Shown one piece after another: positions 27,673 through 35,590 of a stretch of 64,000 nt of DNA. The translations under genes and the position numbers were made by a program. The DNA is from Candidatus Endomicrobiellum cryptotermitis. GTDB lineage: Bacteria; Elusimicrobiota; Endomicrobiia; Endomicrobiales; Endomicrobiaceae. Position 1 is the first letter of the stretch. Every line of letters begins with the position of its first letter. The stretch covers positions 62,001-126,000 of the forward strand of contig JAIRNY010000020.1 of assembly GCA_031257835.1 (NCBI GenBank), written 5' to 3'. The notes beneath the pieces were generated by a model. The model saw only the letters and a list, made by a program, of their open reading frames with translations, made no database searches and was not told where the DNA came from.

Positions 27673-27700
27673 ATTTTTTCCTTACTTTTAGTTTAACAAA

Positions 27701-27753
27701 ATACTATATGTTGTATTACAAACAATCCTACAACATACACATAGTTTTGTCAA
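27701..27753 (-). promoter_or_regulatory. nrdR promoter with two NrdR-box-like sites
   Basis: On the minus strand TTGACA (27748-27753) and TAGGAT (27725-27730) are 17 bp apart, a good sigma-70-type promoter. ATACAACATATAGTAT (27701-27716) resembles known NrdR boxes, and AAACTATGTGTATGTT (27732-27747) is a weaker second copy. Their centres are 31 bp apart, about three helical turns, the spacing usual for paired NrdR boxes. One sits between -35 and -10, the other just after the start site. Confidence 0.6.
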
Positions 27754-27852
27754 TCAACCTAAAGGACCTATTTCGTTATTGTTTTAACAAATATATATAT
27801 AACAAAGAACTAAAAACTTTTTTTAAAAAATTTCATGGATTTTAAAATTAAA

Positions 27853-27881
27853 TAAAAAAAACCTCGCCATAATAGGCGAAG
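27853..27881 (-). terminator. Intrinsic terminator after tRNA-Thr/tRNA-Phe
   Basis: On the minus strand CTTCGCC, a six-base loop, then GGCGAGG is followed by a run of eight T. It lies 23 bp beyond the tRNA-Thr 3' end. Confidence 0.75.
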
Positions 27882-27904
27882 AATTTTACTTTAATTCATA
27901 TAAA

Positions 27905-27977
27905 AGCCGATGAGAGGATTTGAACCTCCGACCCATTGCTTACGAAGCAATTGCTCTACCAACTGAGCTACATCGGC
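27905..27977 (-). tRNA. tRNA-Thr (anticodon CGT)
   Basis: Acceptor GCCGATG/CATCGGC pairs fully. The anticodon stem ATTGC/GCAAT encloses T-T-C-G-T-A-A, so anticodon CGT (reads ACG). D and T arms are regular (AGCTCAGTTGGTAGAGC; GGAGGTTCAAATCCTC). Discriminator is U and CCA is not encoded. Confidence 0.93.
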
Positions 27978-27990
27978 ACAAATAGAAATA

Positions 27991-28063
27991 TGCTGAGGGA
28001 CAGAATCGAACTGTCGACACCAGGTTTTTCAGACCTGTGCTCTACCAACTGAGCTACCTCAGC
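27991..28063 (-). tRNA. tRNA-Phe (anticodon GAA)
   Basis: Acceptor GCTGAGG/CCTCAGC, anticodon stem CAGGT/ACCTG around C-T-G-A-A-A-A, giving GAA. The T arm ACAG-TTCGATT-CTGT is regular and the discriminator is A. It sits 13 bp upstream of tRNA-Thr and is likely cotranscribed with it. Confidence 0.94.
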
Positions 28064-28077
28064 ATAAAATACTTAAA

Positions 28078-28362
28078 CTAACCTTTACTATATTTTTCAA
28101 AAGCCTTTTTACCAGCATCAAAGGCTTCACTTATTTTATCTTTGTTGGACAAAACTTTTTCACGACCTTGCTCATACATTTTCTTTCCAGCTTTAGCAAT
28201 ATCCTCACTAAAATCATTCACATTGTCAACAATATCTTCACTTAATCTCTTAATATTTTTTCTAGTTTCTTTCCCAGATTTAGGAGCATATAAAATACCA
28301 ATAGCTGCACCAACTATTCCCCCTAAAAGAAAAAGCAAAAATGTATCTTTATTATCACTCAT
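28078..28362 (-). CDS. YtxH-like small membrane-anchored protein
   Basis: A 94-residue protein with one N-terminal hydrophobic segment rich in glycine (L-L-G-G-I-V-G-A-A-I-G-I-L-Y-A-P-K-S-G-K-E), the hallmark of the YtxH/gas-vesicle-GvpP-like family. A charged helical tail follows. Function is unknown; envelope stress is often suggested. I chose the ATG at 28362 because AAGGAG lies 6 bases before it. It overlaps the upstream gene by 8 bp and is translationally coupled to it. Confidence 0.75.
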   Translation of the reverse strand: MSDNKDTFLLFLLGGIVGAAIGILYAPKSGKETRKNIKRLSEDIVDNVNDFSEDIAKAGKKMYEQGREKVLSNKDKISEAFDAGKKAFEKYSKG

Positions 28363-28654
28363 TTTTTTCTCCTTGCACCTGTTTTTTCTTTTTATTAATA
28401 CTAGATACAGCATAGAGAAGAAAAGAAATCATTGAAACAACTGGAGATGAAACCTTTTCAGTTATCAAAGCAACGTTATAAGAAACCTTATTTATAAGAT
28501 CAAGTTCGATATTAATTTTAGTAGCTGCTACTTCAATTTCTACTGCCGCTTTCCTTATCTTAATCAAAGTTAAAACAAAACAAACTACTCCGACAAGTAC
28601 AGAGATAGTTAAAATAATAACTGAAATAGTTAATATCAAGTCGATAGATTTCAT
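28355..28654 (-). CDS. DUF948-like small membrane protein
   Basis: A 99-residue protein with a single strong N-terminal membrane helix (L-I-L-T-I-S-V-I-I-L-T-I-S-V-L-V-G-V) followed by a helical region, and a lysine-rich end. The layout and the pairing with a YtxH protein are typical of DUF948. The ATG at 28654 has no ribosome site and lies 7 bp after a good -10 box, so its mRNA may be leaderless. Confidence 0.65.
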   Translation of the reverse strand: MKSIDLILTISVIILTISVLVGVVCFVLTLIKIRKAAVEIEVAATKINIELDLINKVSYNVALITEKVSSPVVSMISFLLYAVSSINKKKKQVQGEKNE

Positions 28655-28661
28655 TTTTTTG

Positions 28662-28690
28662 ATTGTAACATAAACAAAAAAACATGTCAA
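28662..28690 (-). promoter_or_regulatory. Sigma-70-type promoter for the DUF948/YtxH pair
   Basis: Minus strand TTGACA (28685-28690), 17-bp spacer, TACAAT (28662-28667). The start codon A is 8 bases beyond the -10 box, so transcription should begin at or within a base or two of the ATG. Confidence 0.65.
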
Positions 28691-28823
28691 ATCTCATCTT
28701 AAAACAAAATTTACAAACATTCATTATTTAACTTGGCTTAACCCCTAGAGTTTAGTCTATAGTCAAATCAGATAGCTAGATATGTTTATAAAGCAGATCT
28801 AGTTTAGAGCAATATCTGCTTAG

Positions 28824-29087
28824 TTTGTAAAAGTTCAAACACCTATTGGACTTTTAAAGTCACTTGGCACAGACATAGTTAGTTTGCTCTAGTGTAGAGC
28901 CTTATCTACGTTACTAGAGCAATCGCAACAAACATTTAATCAATTTAGCAAACTTGCAAAATGGTAAGACAAGAAAGACTTATATGTATTTTGCTTCAAA
29001 CAATGCTAATTTGCAATATTAAATGTTTATTGCTCATAGAACGCTCTTTGAGCTAACTCCGATAAGATTCTAAACTAGACCAAATTA
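28824..29087. repeat. Palindromic repeat element, copy A
   Basis: A ~206-bp imperfect palindrome (28881-29087) with end arms around CTCTAGTGTAGAGCCTTATC and GATAAGATTCTAAACTAGAC, and inner arms GAGCAATCGCAACAAACATT and AAATGTTTATTGCTC. A 55-bp flank starting TTTGTAAAAGTTCAAACAC is shared with copy B (49031-49297), where the inner part is inverted. Other copies are at 60698-61015 and, as a fragment, 39897-39954. Confidence 0.75.
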
Positions 29088-29275
29088 AACTTAATAACAC
29101 TTTATTTTGTCTACTCCTTAGTGTTAATCCGCTAAGTTCAGGATCAAATATAGCACAAACTATATCAAAAACTCATGAACAAACACAAACAGTTATAACC
29201 GAAGTCCAAGAAGCAGCAACAAGTTGTTGCGCTTTTAATAGACTTCTTAAAAGCTTTACTCAACAGACATTAATA
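29088..29275. other. Gene-free spacer with an open but start-less frame
   Basis: Between repeat A and the uvrB terminator a plus-strand frame stays open from 29066 to the TGA at 29294-29296 without an ATG. It reads N-P-L-S-S-G-S-N-I-A-Q-T-I-S-K-T and then Q-T-V-I-T-E-V-Q-E-A-A-T. It may be the tail of a decayed gene; I recognise no family. Confidence 0.25.
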
Positions 29276-29283
29276 AAATATAC

Positions 29284-29321
29284 AAAGCCAAGCTGATGCA
29301 AAAACTATCTAGCTTGGCTTT
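29284..29321 (-). terminator. Intrinsic terminator overlapping the end of uvrB
   Basis: AAAGCCAAGCT (29311-29321, read on minus) and AGCTTGGCTTT (29284-29294) form an 11-bp stem followed by a weak T-rich stretch. The upstream arm includes the last codons and stop of uvrB. Confidence 0.65.
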
Positions 29322-31324
29322 GTTTTACCAGACTTCATATCTTTAAGCTCTAACATCCTATCTCTTAAAATAGTAGCAGACTCAAAATCTAAATTTTCTG
29401 CTGCAGTTTTCATCTGCATTTCTATATCTTTAATTATTGAATCTATATTCTTTTTGGTAATTTTATAATCAAATTTTTCTTCTGACATCATATATGTAAG
29501 GGATTCTTTTTTTGATAAGTTTTTAAACTCTTCAAGTTCATAAACTGCTTTAATTATTGTTTTTGGCTGAATATTATTTTTTTTGTTGTACTCTAATTGC
29601 TTTGCTCTACGCCTAGCCATCTCTGTCAATGCTTTTTGCATTGAGCTTGTGATAATATCAGCATAAAATATTACACGTCCATCAACATTCCTTGCTGCTC
29701 TTCCACAAATCTGTATTAAAGTCGATTCAGAACGTAAAAAACCTTCTTTGTCTGCATCTAAAACCACAACTAGCGAAACTTCTGGTAAATCTAAACCTTC
29801 TCTTAAAAGATTTATCCCTACTAAAACATCAAATTTCCCAAGACGTAAATTTTTAAGTAACTCTATTCTTGTTAAAGCATCTATTTCAGAATGTAAGTAT
29901 TCCACTCTAAAACCCTTTTCTTTAAGGAAAACCGTCAAATCTTCTGACATTTTTTTTGTTAAGGTGGTTATCAAAACTCTCTGCTTTTTATTAACAGTTT
30001 TTTGAACTTCTTCCATCAAGTCACGTACTTGACCATTGATAGGTCGTACAACAACTTCTGGATCTACTAAACCTGTAGGTCTAATAATTAAATCTACTAT
30101 ACTATTTTTGCTTCTTTCTAGTTCATACTTTCCTGGCGTGGCAGAGACCATCATAAACTTTCTTATTAAACTTTCAAATTCTCTAAACTTCATAGGTCTA
30201 TTATCTAGAGCTGAAGGCAGTCTAAACCCAAAATCAACAAGAGTTTGTTTTCTGCTTCTATCTCCTTCATACATCCCTCTTATCTGAGGTAACAAAATAT
30301 GAGATTCATCTGCTATCATTAAAAAATCATCATTCTCTTGTAAAAAATAGTCTATCAATGTGGTTGGTCTAACTCCTGGCAACTTCCCAGCAAGATGTCT
30401 TGAATAATTTTCAACACCATTACAAAAACCAGTTTCTCTCAACATTTCCATATCATACTTAGTTCTCTGTTTTAGACGTTGAGCTTCTAAAAGTTTATTT
30501 TGAGATTTTAACACTTTAAGATGTTCTTCTAACTCAATCTCTATACTTTTTATAGCTTTATCAATTTTTTCTTTACCTATTACAAAAAGCTTTGCAGGAT
30601 AAATATAAGATTGCTTTTTTTTAGAAATAATTTCTCTGGTAATTGGGTTAAACTCTTTTATACTTTCTATTGTATCGCCAAAAAATTCAACTCTTATTGC
30701 TGTCTCAAGATAAGCAGGAAAAATTTCTACAGTGTCACCCTTGACTCTAAACCTTCCACGAATAAACTCAACGTTGTTCCTCTCATACTGGCTAGATATA
30801 AGCTCATTTAAAAGATTGTCCATGGACTTGTCTTCCCCAGCCACTATTTTAATACACATATTTTGATAATCTTTAGGGGCCCCTAAATTATATATGCAGG
30901 ACACCGAAGCTACTACTATAACATCTTTTCTTTCAAGCAGAGAAGTCGTAGCTTTAAGGCGTAATCTATCTATATGGTCATTTATTGAAGCATCTTTTTC
31001 TATATATGTGTCACTTGAGGGTATATAAGCCTCTGGCTGATAATAATCATAATAGGATATAAAATACTCTACAGCATTATTAGGGAAAAACGATCTAAAC
31101 TCTGCATAAGTTTGAGCAGCCAAAATTTTATTTGGCGACATTATCAGCGTTGGCTTTTGAAGTTTCTCGATAATATTTGCCATAACAAAAGTTTTTCCAG
31201 AACCTGTAACGCCAAGCAAAACTTGAGATTGTTTATCATTTAAATAATTATTATAAAGCTTTTCTATTGCTTCTGGTTGGTCGCCTGAGGGCTCAAAGTT
31301 AGAAACTAACTTAAATTTTTCCAT
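29309..31324 (-). CDS. uvrB: Excinuclease ABC subunit B
   Basis: UvrB is the damage-verifying helicase of nucleotide excision repair. The 671-residue protein has Walker A G-V-T-G-S-G-K-T near 38, the beta-hairpin Y-Y-D-Y-Y-Q-P-E-A-Y-I-P near 95-106, the DEAD-like A-D-E-S-H near 340, Q-I-C-G-R-A-A-R-N near 540, and a C-terminal UVR domain (A-A-E-N-L-D-F-E-S-A). Full length. It is the last gene of the long cell-wall run, overlapping surE by 14 bp. Confidence 0.97.
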   Translation of the reverse strand: MEKFKLVSNFEPSGDQPEAIEKLYNNYLNDKQSQVLLGVTGSGKTFVMANIIEKLQKPTLIMSPNKILAAQTYAEFRSFFPNNAVEYFISYYDYYQPEAYIPSSDTYIEKDASINDHIDRLRLKATTSLLERKDVIVVASVSCIYNLGAPKDYQNMCIKIVAGEDKSMDNLLNELISSQYERNNVEFIRGRFRVKGDTVEIFPAYLETAIRVEFFGDTIESIKEFNPITREIISKKKQSYIYPAKLFVIGKEKIDKAIKSIEIELEEHLKVLKSQNKLLEAQRLKQRTKYDMEMLRETGFCNGVENYSRHLAGKLPGVRPTTLIDYFLQENDDFLMIADESHILLPQIRGMYEGDRSRKQTLVDFGFRLPSALDNRPMKFREFESLIRKFMMVSATPGKYELERSKNSIVDLIIRPTGLVDPEVVVRPINGQVRDLMEEVQKTVNKKQRVLITTLTKKMSEDLTVFLKEKGFRVEYLHSEIDALTRIELLKNLRLGKFDVLVGINLLREGLDLPEVSLVVVLDADKEGFLRSESTLIQICGRAARNVDGRVIFYADIITSSMQKALTEMARRRAKQLEYNKKNNIQPKTIIKAVYELEEFKNLSKKESLTYMMSEEKFDYKITKKNIDSIIKDIEMQMKTAAENLDFESATILRDRMLELKDMKSGKTKPS

Positions 31325-32054
31325 TTTTAAACTTTAATCTCTTTAACAAATTAAAATTTGTTTGGTCTATTTGTAGCGGAGTAACAGATATATATCCTTT
31401 GCCTATCATGTCAACATCTGTGTTTTTACTTTCGCCAGTAGCAACATATCTACCTGAAAGTCTGTAAAAAAAGTTACCTTTTTTATCTACAACTGTCTCA
31501 ATATTTTCATCATAAGTTCTAAACCCTAACGGAACTATCTTTAGACCTTTATAATCGTTAGGTATATTAACATTTAAACAAACATTTTGAAACCTTTCTT
31601 TATTCTCTAATATTATCTCACAAATTCGCCTTGTAGCAATAGCAGAATGCGTATACTCTTTAGCATACATTTGACCAGCTGACACAGCTATTGATGGTAT
31701 GCCGTTTAATGCTCCTTCCCGTGCAGCGCCTACAGTGCCAGAATAAATTACATCTTGGCCTAAATTAGGACAAGTATTTATACCAGAAACAACTAAATCT
31801 ATTTCAACTTTTAAAAATGAATAAAGTCCAAACTTTACACAATCAGCAGGCGTACCGCCTTTAATTACATAAAAATCTTTCTTTACCTTTTCTACCTTTT
31901 TATATTTTGAAAGAGTTATACAATGTCCTGCACCAGACATTTGATATTTTGGAACAATTACATAAACTTTGGCAATTTTAGACAACTCCTCTACAAGAGG
32001 TAAAAGACCTGGACCTCTCATACCATCATCATTAGAAATTAGGATTTTATACAC
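31311..32054 (-). CDS. surE: 5'/3'-nucleotidase SurE
   Basis: A 247-residue metal-dependent nucleotidase. The metal site I-S-N-D-D-G opens the protein. P-K-Y-Q-M-S-G-A-G-H near 38-47 corresponds to the family's P-x-x-x-x-S-G motif, and V-V-S-G-I-N-T-C-P-N-L-G near 91 is diagnostic, followed by Y-S-G-T-V-G-A-A-R-E-G. It overlaps murG by 16 bp and uvrB by 14 bp. Confidence 0.95.
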   Translation of the reverse strand: MYKILISNDDGMRGPGLLPLVEELSKIAKVYVIVPKYQMSGAGHCITLSKYKKVEKVKKDFYVIKGGTPADCVKFGLYSFLKVEIDLVVSGINTCPNLGQDVIYSGTVGAAREGALNGIPSIAVSAGQMYAKEYTHSAIATRRICEIILENKERFQNVCLNVNIPNDYKGLKIVPLGFRTYDENIETVVDKKGNFFYRLSGRYVATGESKNTDVDMIGKGYISVTPLQIDQTNFNLLKRLKFKNGKI

Positions 32055-33121
32055 TGGACTATTTCCTTAAATATTAAATCTTGAGATAACTTATAAGAAA
32101 TGTTATGACTATTCAAATTTACATTTAAATGTAAATTTGAATATAAAACTTTTATAGCATTACCTAGATTTTGTTCATTTAAATTTTTTTCTTCTATAAC
32201 TATAATTTTTTCATCTTCTGCTTCTTTTGCGTTCCAATACTGATGGTTATCTGTCGCATATGGATATGGAATAAACACTGCAGGCTTATTTAAAGTTTTT
32301 ACTTCAAAAACTGTTCCCGCTCCAGAACGGCATATAACAATATCACTAACAGCATAAGCATCATATATGTTATGCATGTATTCAAAAACTTTATAGTTCT
32401 TGTTTAGCTCTACTAATTTTAAAATTTCAGAATAGTTTTTATAACCAGTAATATGTATTACTTGCATTTGTTTATTTTTGGACATTTCTAAAAGAGTTTT
32501 ACAAGCAACTTCGTTAAGTTTTATTGCACCTAAACTACCACCAAAAATTAAAACCGTAAAAATATTATCCATAAGATTTAATTTTTTTAATGCCATTAAT
32601 TTAGATGTACGTAAAATTTCTTCTCTTATAGGATAACCAGAAAAGATAACGTTATCGCTTTTAAAATATTTTCTTGAATACTCAAAACTTATAAAAGTTT
32701 TGTCGACTATCTTACTTAAAATTATATTAGCTTTACCTGGTAAAGTGTTTTGTTCATGTATAAAAGTTTTTCTCCTTAAAATTTTTGCCACAAAAATAGT
32801 AGGCACAGACATATACCCGCCAGTCCCAATAACAGCTGCAGGCTTTAATATAAAAATATATTTTAACACTCTTAGTAACGACCATTTTAGCTTAACTAAA
32901 AACAAAACTAATGAAAAAGAAATTTTTCTTGGCATGCCAGAAAGATTAAACAAAATATATTCAAAACCGTTATTTTTTAAAATTTCAATAGAAACTTTAT
33001 TATTAGTTATAAAAAAAATTGGATTATAACCATTCTTTTTAAATTCTTTTGCCAATGTAATGCCAGGGTAAATATGGCCACCAGTGCCACTTAAAGCAAC
33101 AATTACATTTTTGTTCTTCAT
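32039..33121 (-). CDS. murG: UDP-GlcNAc:lipid I N-acetylglucosaminyltransferase
   Basis: MurG adds GlcNAc to lipid I on the inner face of the membrane, making lipid II. The 360-residue protein has the N-terminal loop S-G-T-G-G-H-I-Y-P-G, G-T-G-G-Y-M-S-V-P near 99, H-E-Q-N-T-L-P-G near 122, F-G-G-S-L-G-A near 193, and the donor site R-S-G-A-G-T-V-F-E near 264 with P-Y-P-Y-A-T-D-N-H-Q. It follows ftsW, with 34 bp between them. Confidence 0.95.
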   Translation of the reverse strand: MKNKNVIVALSGTGGHIYPGITLAKEFKKNGYNPIFFITNNKVSIEILKNNGFEYILFNLSGMPRKISFSLVLFLVKLKWSLLRVLKYIFILKPAAVIGTGGYMSVPTIFVAKILRRKTFIHEQNTLPGKANIILSKIVDKTFISFEYSRKYFKSDNVIFSGYPIREEILRTSKLMALKKLNLMDNIFTVLIFGGSLGAIKLNEVACKTLLEMSKNKQMQVIHITGYKNYSEILKLVELNKNYKVFEYMHNIYDAYAVSDIVICRSGAGTVFEVKTLNKPAVFIPYPYATDNHQYWNAKEAEDEKIIVIEEKNLNEQNLGNAIKVLYSNLHLNVNLNSHNISYKLSQDLIFKEIVQCIKS

Positions 33122-33155
33122 AAAATCCTTACTTATAAACGATGCCTATATATAA

Positions 33156-34256
33156 CTATTTTAACCTAGAATATTGTGATAAATTAATTAGTATACCGAC
33201 AGCTGCCATATTAATAACCAAAGACGTACCTCCAAAAGAAATAAAGGGAAGCGGCAACCCCTTTGCAGGAAAAATACCCGTAGTAACAGACAAATTTATA
33301 ATCGCTTGAAACACTATTAAACAAGTTATCCCTAAACACAGATACTTAGAAAAATTGTCTGGCATACATTTACTCATTTTCAAACCTTTAAAAAATATAT
33401 ACATAAAAAAAATAATAACAAAACTTGCTCCAATAAATCCTAACTCTTCACCAATAACAGGAAAAATAAAATCAGTATGCACTTCCGGCAAATACATAAG
33501 TTTTATTTCGCTTTTACCAACACCTTTACCCAAAAAACCACCCGACCCTAACGCGTTTAAAGCTTGTTTCACCTGATACGAAGATGCGTCAATGTTTATA
33601 AAAGAAGCAAGATAATCTTTAAACCTCAATAATCTATAAGGTTTTCTTACAATCTCCTCTGCCACTAAAATTATTATACTTAGTACTCCTAGCAGTACAG
33701 CTTTCATTCTAATGCCAGCACAAAAAAGCATCGCAAAACACACACATGCTATTAAAACAGGTGTACCTAAGTCCGGTTCTAAAACTATCGGAACAAGCAT
33801 TAATACTACAAGTAGGGTAGGAGCAAAAAGACCTATCCATTTATCTATTAAATCCTTTTTTCTTGATATAAAATCAGCCACTATTACAACCATAGCAATT
33901 TTAGCAAGCTCTGATGGCTGTACTGTAAAAAAAGATACAGATAACCATCTTTTTGCTCCTAGTCTAGACACGCCAATAAATAAAACTACTACCACACACA
34001 CCAATGTAAAAAAATATATTAGTTTAGAATACTTTTGATATATATTATAGTCTAGTAAAAAACCTGTAATAAACATAGTAACAAAACCTAAACAAACCCA
34101 CAATATTTGCTTAACAAAAAACTTGTAAGGGCTTGCCCACTTTATGTCTGCCATTATAACACTGGAAGAAAATACCATAAAAGAACCAAAAATGATACCT
34201 ATACAAATTATTATTATTAAAGTATAGTCGTACTTTGAAAAGTCAATTTTAAACAT
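33156..34256 (-). CDS. ftsW: Lipid II polymerase FtsW (SEDS family)
   Basis: A 366-residue SEDS protein with about ten membrane helices. Family marks are R-L-G-A-K-R-W-L near 97-104, V-Q-P-S-E-L-A-K near 113, G-G-F-L-G-K-G-V-G-K-S near 237, H-T-D-F-I-F-P-V-I-G-E-E-L-G near 257, and the C-terminal G-L-P-L-P-F-I-S-F-G-G-T-S. FtsW polymerises septal peptidoglycan with a class-B PBP, here presumably the FtsI-like protein of the same cluster. RodA cannot be excluded by motifs alone; the neighbourhood favours FtsW. Confidence 0.93.
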   Translation of the reverse strand: MFKIDFSKYDYTLIIIICIGIIFGSFMVFSSSVIMADIKWASPYKFFVKQILWVCLGFVTMFITGFLLDYNIYQKYSKLIYFFTLVCVVVVLFIGVSRLGAKRWLSVSFFTVQPSELAKIAMVVIVADFISRKKDLIDKWIGLFAPTLLVVLMLVPIVLEPDLGTPVLIACVCFAMLFCAGIRMKAVLLGVLSIIILVAEEIVRKPYRLLRFKDYLASFINIDASSYQVKQALNALGSGGFLGKGVGKSEIKLMYLPEVHTDFIFPVIGEELGFIGASFVIIFFMYIFFKGLKMSKCMPDNFSKYLCLGITCLIVFQAIINLSVTTGIFPAKGLPLPFISFGGTSLVINMAAVGILINLSQYSRLK

Positions 34257-34263
34257 AAAAAAC

Positions 34264-35586
34264 CTATTTACCTAACTTATTTACAAGAGATTTAAAAATG
34301 TTGCCTCTTTCTTCAAAATTTGTAAAACTGTCAAAAGATGCACAAGCAGGAGAAAATAAAACTATATCACCATCTTTAGAATTCATATAAGCCTGTCTTA
34401 AAGCTTGTTCTAAACTTTTAGAATCAAAAAAGGTACTAGCACCACGTAAATCCTTCTTAATTTTATTTGAAGCTTCCCCTATAAGAAATACTGCTTTTAC
34501 TTTTTTCTTTATAAGCTGCTTTAATGGAGTATATGGAACCCCTTTATCTTGGCCTCCCATAATAAGATTAATATTTTTGTCAAAAGATTCTAGAGCAACC
34601 CTGGTAGAATCAACATTTGTAGCTTTTGAATCATTATAGTAACTAACACCATTTATAGCTTTTACAAACTCTATTCTATGAGGTACACCTTTATATTTTG
34701 AAATGATTTTTTCTATAGATTTTAAGTGTATTCCCGCAACATAAGTAGCTGCAAATGAAGCCAAAATATTTTCTATATTATGCATTCCAACAATATTAAT
34801 TCTAGGTTCTATTTGAAAATGTTTTTTGTCAATTTGTATAACTATTTTTCCATCGTTATAAAACACTCCACTTTTTAAAGGTTTTTTACTAAAAAATATT
34901 ACTCTCGATTTGGCTTTTTTAGCTAAATTAGCGCATATTTTATCGTCATAATTTACTACTAAAAAATCGTTTTTAGTCTGGTTAACAAATATATTTTGTT
35001 TTGATTTTATATAAGCTCTCATCGTCTTATGATGGTTAAGATGGTCTGGAGTAATATTTAGAAGTACAGATATATTTGCTTTAAAATTAGGTGAATCCTC
35101 TAATTGATAACTTGAAAGCTCCATAGTTATGTAAGTATCTTTTGTAGTTTTTAAAGCTTTATCCGATAATGGAATGCCTATATTCCCAACAACAATAGAA
35201 TTTTTGTGTTCCGACTTTATTATCTTAGAAATTAAGTCAGCAGTTGTAGTTTTCCCATTTGTACCTGTAACTGCTATAATCTTTCTATACTTAGAGTTTA
35301 AAAGTGCAAAAGATAGTTCACTTAATATTTGTATTTTTTTACTTTGAGCTTTTTTTAAAATAGAAATGTCTGGACACAATCCTGGACTTTTAATAATGAT
35401 ATTTGAACTTAAAATTTTGTCAGAATGGCAACCACCAAGTTCCACTGAAACTTTTTTATTTAAATTCTCTAACTTTTTTGTCTTTCCAACATCGCTAGCA
35501 AAAACACTGTTCCCTAATTTAACCGCAAGGTTTGCTGCAGAAATTCCACTTTTTCCAAGTCCTAAAACGCTAATATTATTTTTCAT
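34264..35586 (-). CDS. murD: UDP-N-acetylmuramoylalanine-D-glutamate ligase
   Basis: MurD adds D-Glu to UDP-MurNAc-L-Ala. The 440-residue protein shows L-G-L-G-K-S-G near the start, ATP loop G-T-N-G-K-T-T-T near 108, N-I-T-P-D-H-L near 179, H-N-I-E-N-I-L-A near 269, and Y-N-D-S-K-A-T-N near 316. It lies 4 bp after mraY. Confidence 0.96.
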   Translation of the reverse strand: MKNNISVLGLGKSGISAANLAVKLGNSVFASDVGKTKKLENLNKKVSVELGGCHSDKILSSNIIIKSPGLCPDISILKKAQSKKIQILSELSFALLNSKYRKIIAVTGTNGKTTTADLISKIIKSEHKNSIVVGNIGIPLSDKALKTTKDTYITMELSSYQLEDSPNFKANISVLLNITPDHLNHHKTMRAYIKSKQNIFVNQTKNDFLVVNYDDKICANLAKKAKSRVIFFSKKPLKSGVFYNDGKIVIQIDKKHFQIEPRINIVGMHNIENILASFAATYVAGIHLKSIEKIISKYKGVPHRIEFVKAINGVSYYNDSKATNVDSTRVALESFDKNINLIMGGQDKGVPYTPLKQLIKKKVKAVFLIGEASNKIKKDLRGASTFFDSKSLEQALRQAYMNSKDGDIVLFSPACASFDSFTNFEERGNIFKSLVNKLGK

Positions 35587-35590
35587 TAGA

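Noticed and set aside
29066..29296. An open plus-strand frame next to the uvrB terminator
   Set aside because: No start codon, begins inside the repeat, and no recognised family; kept only as a possible remnant.
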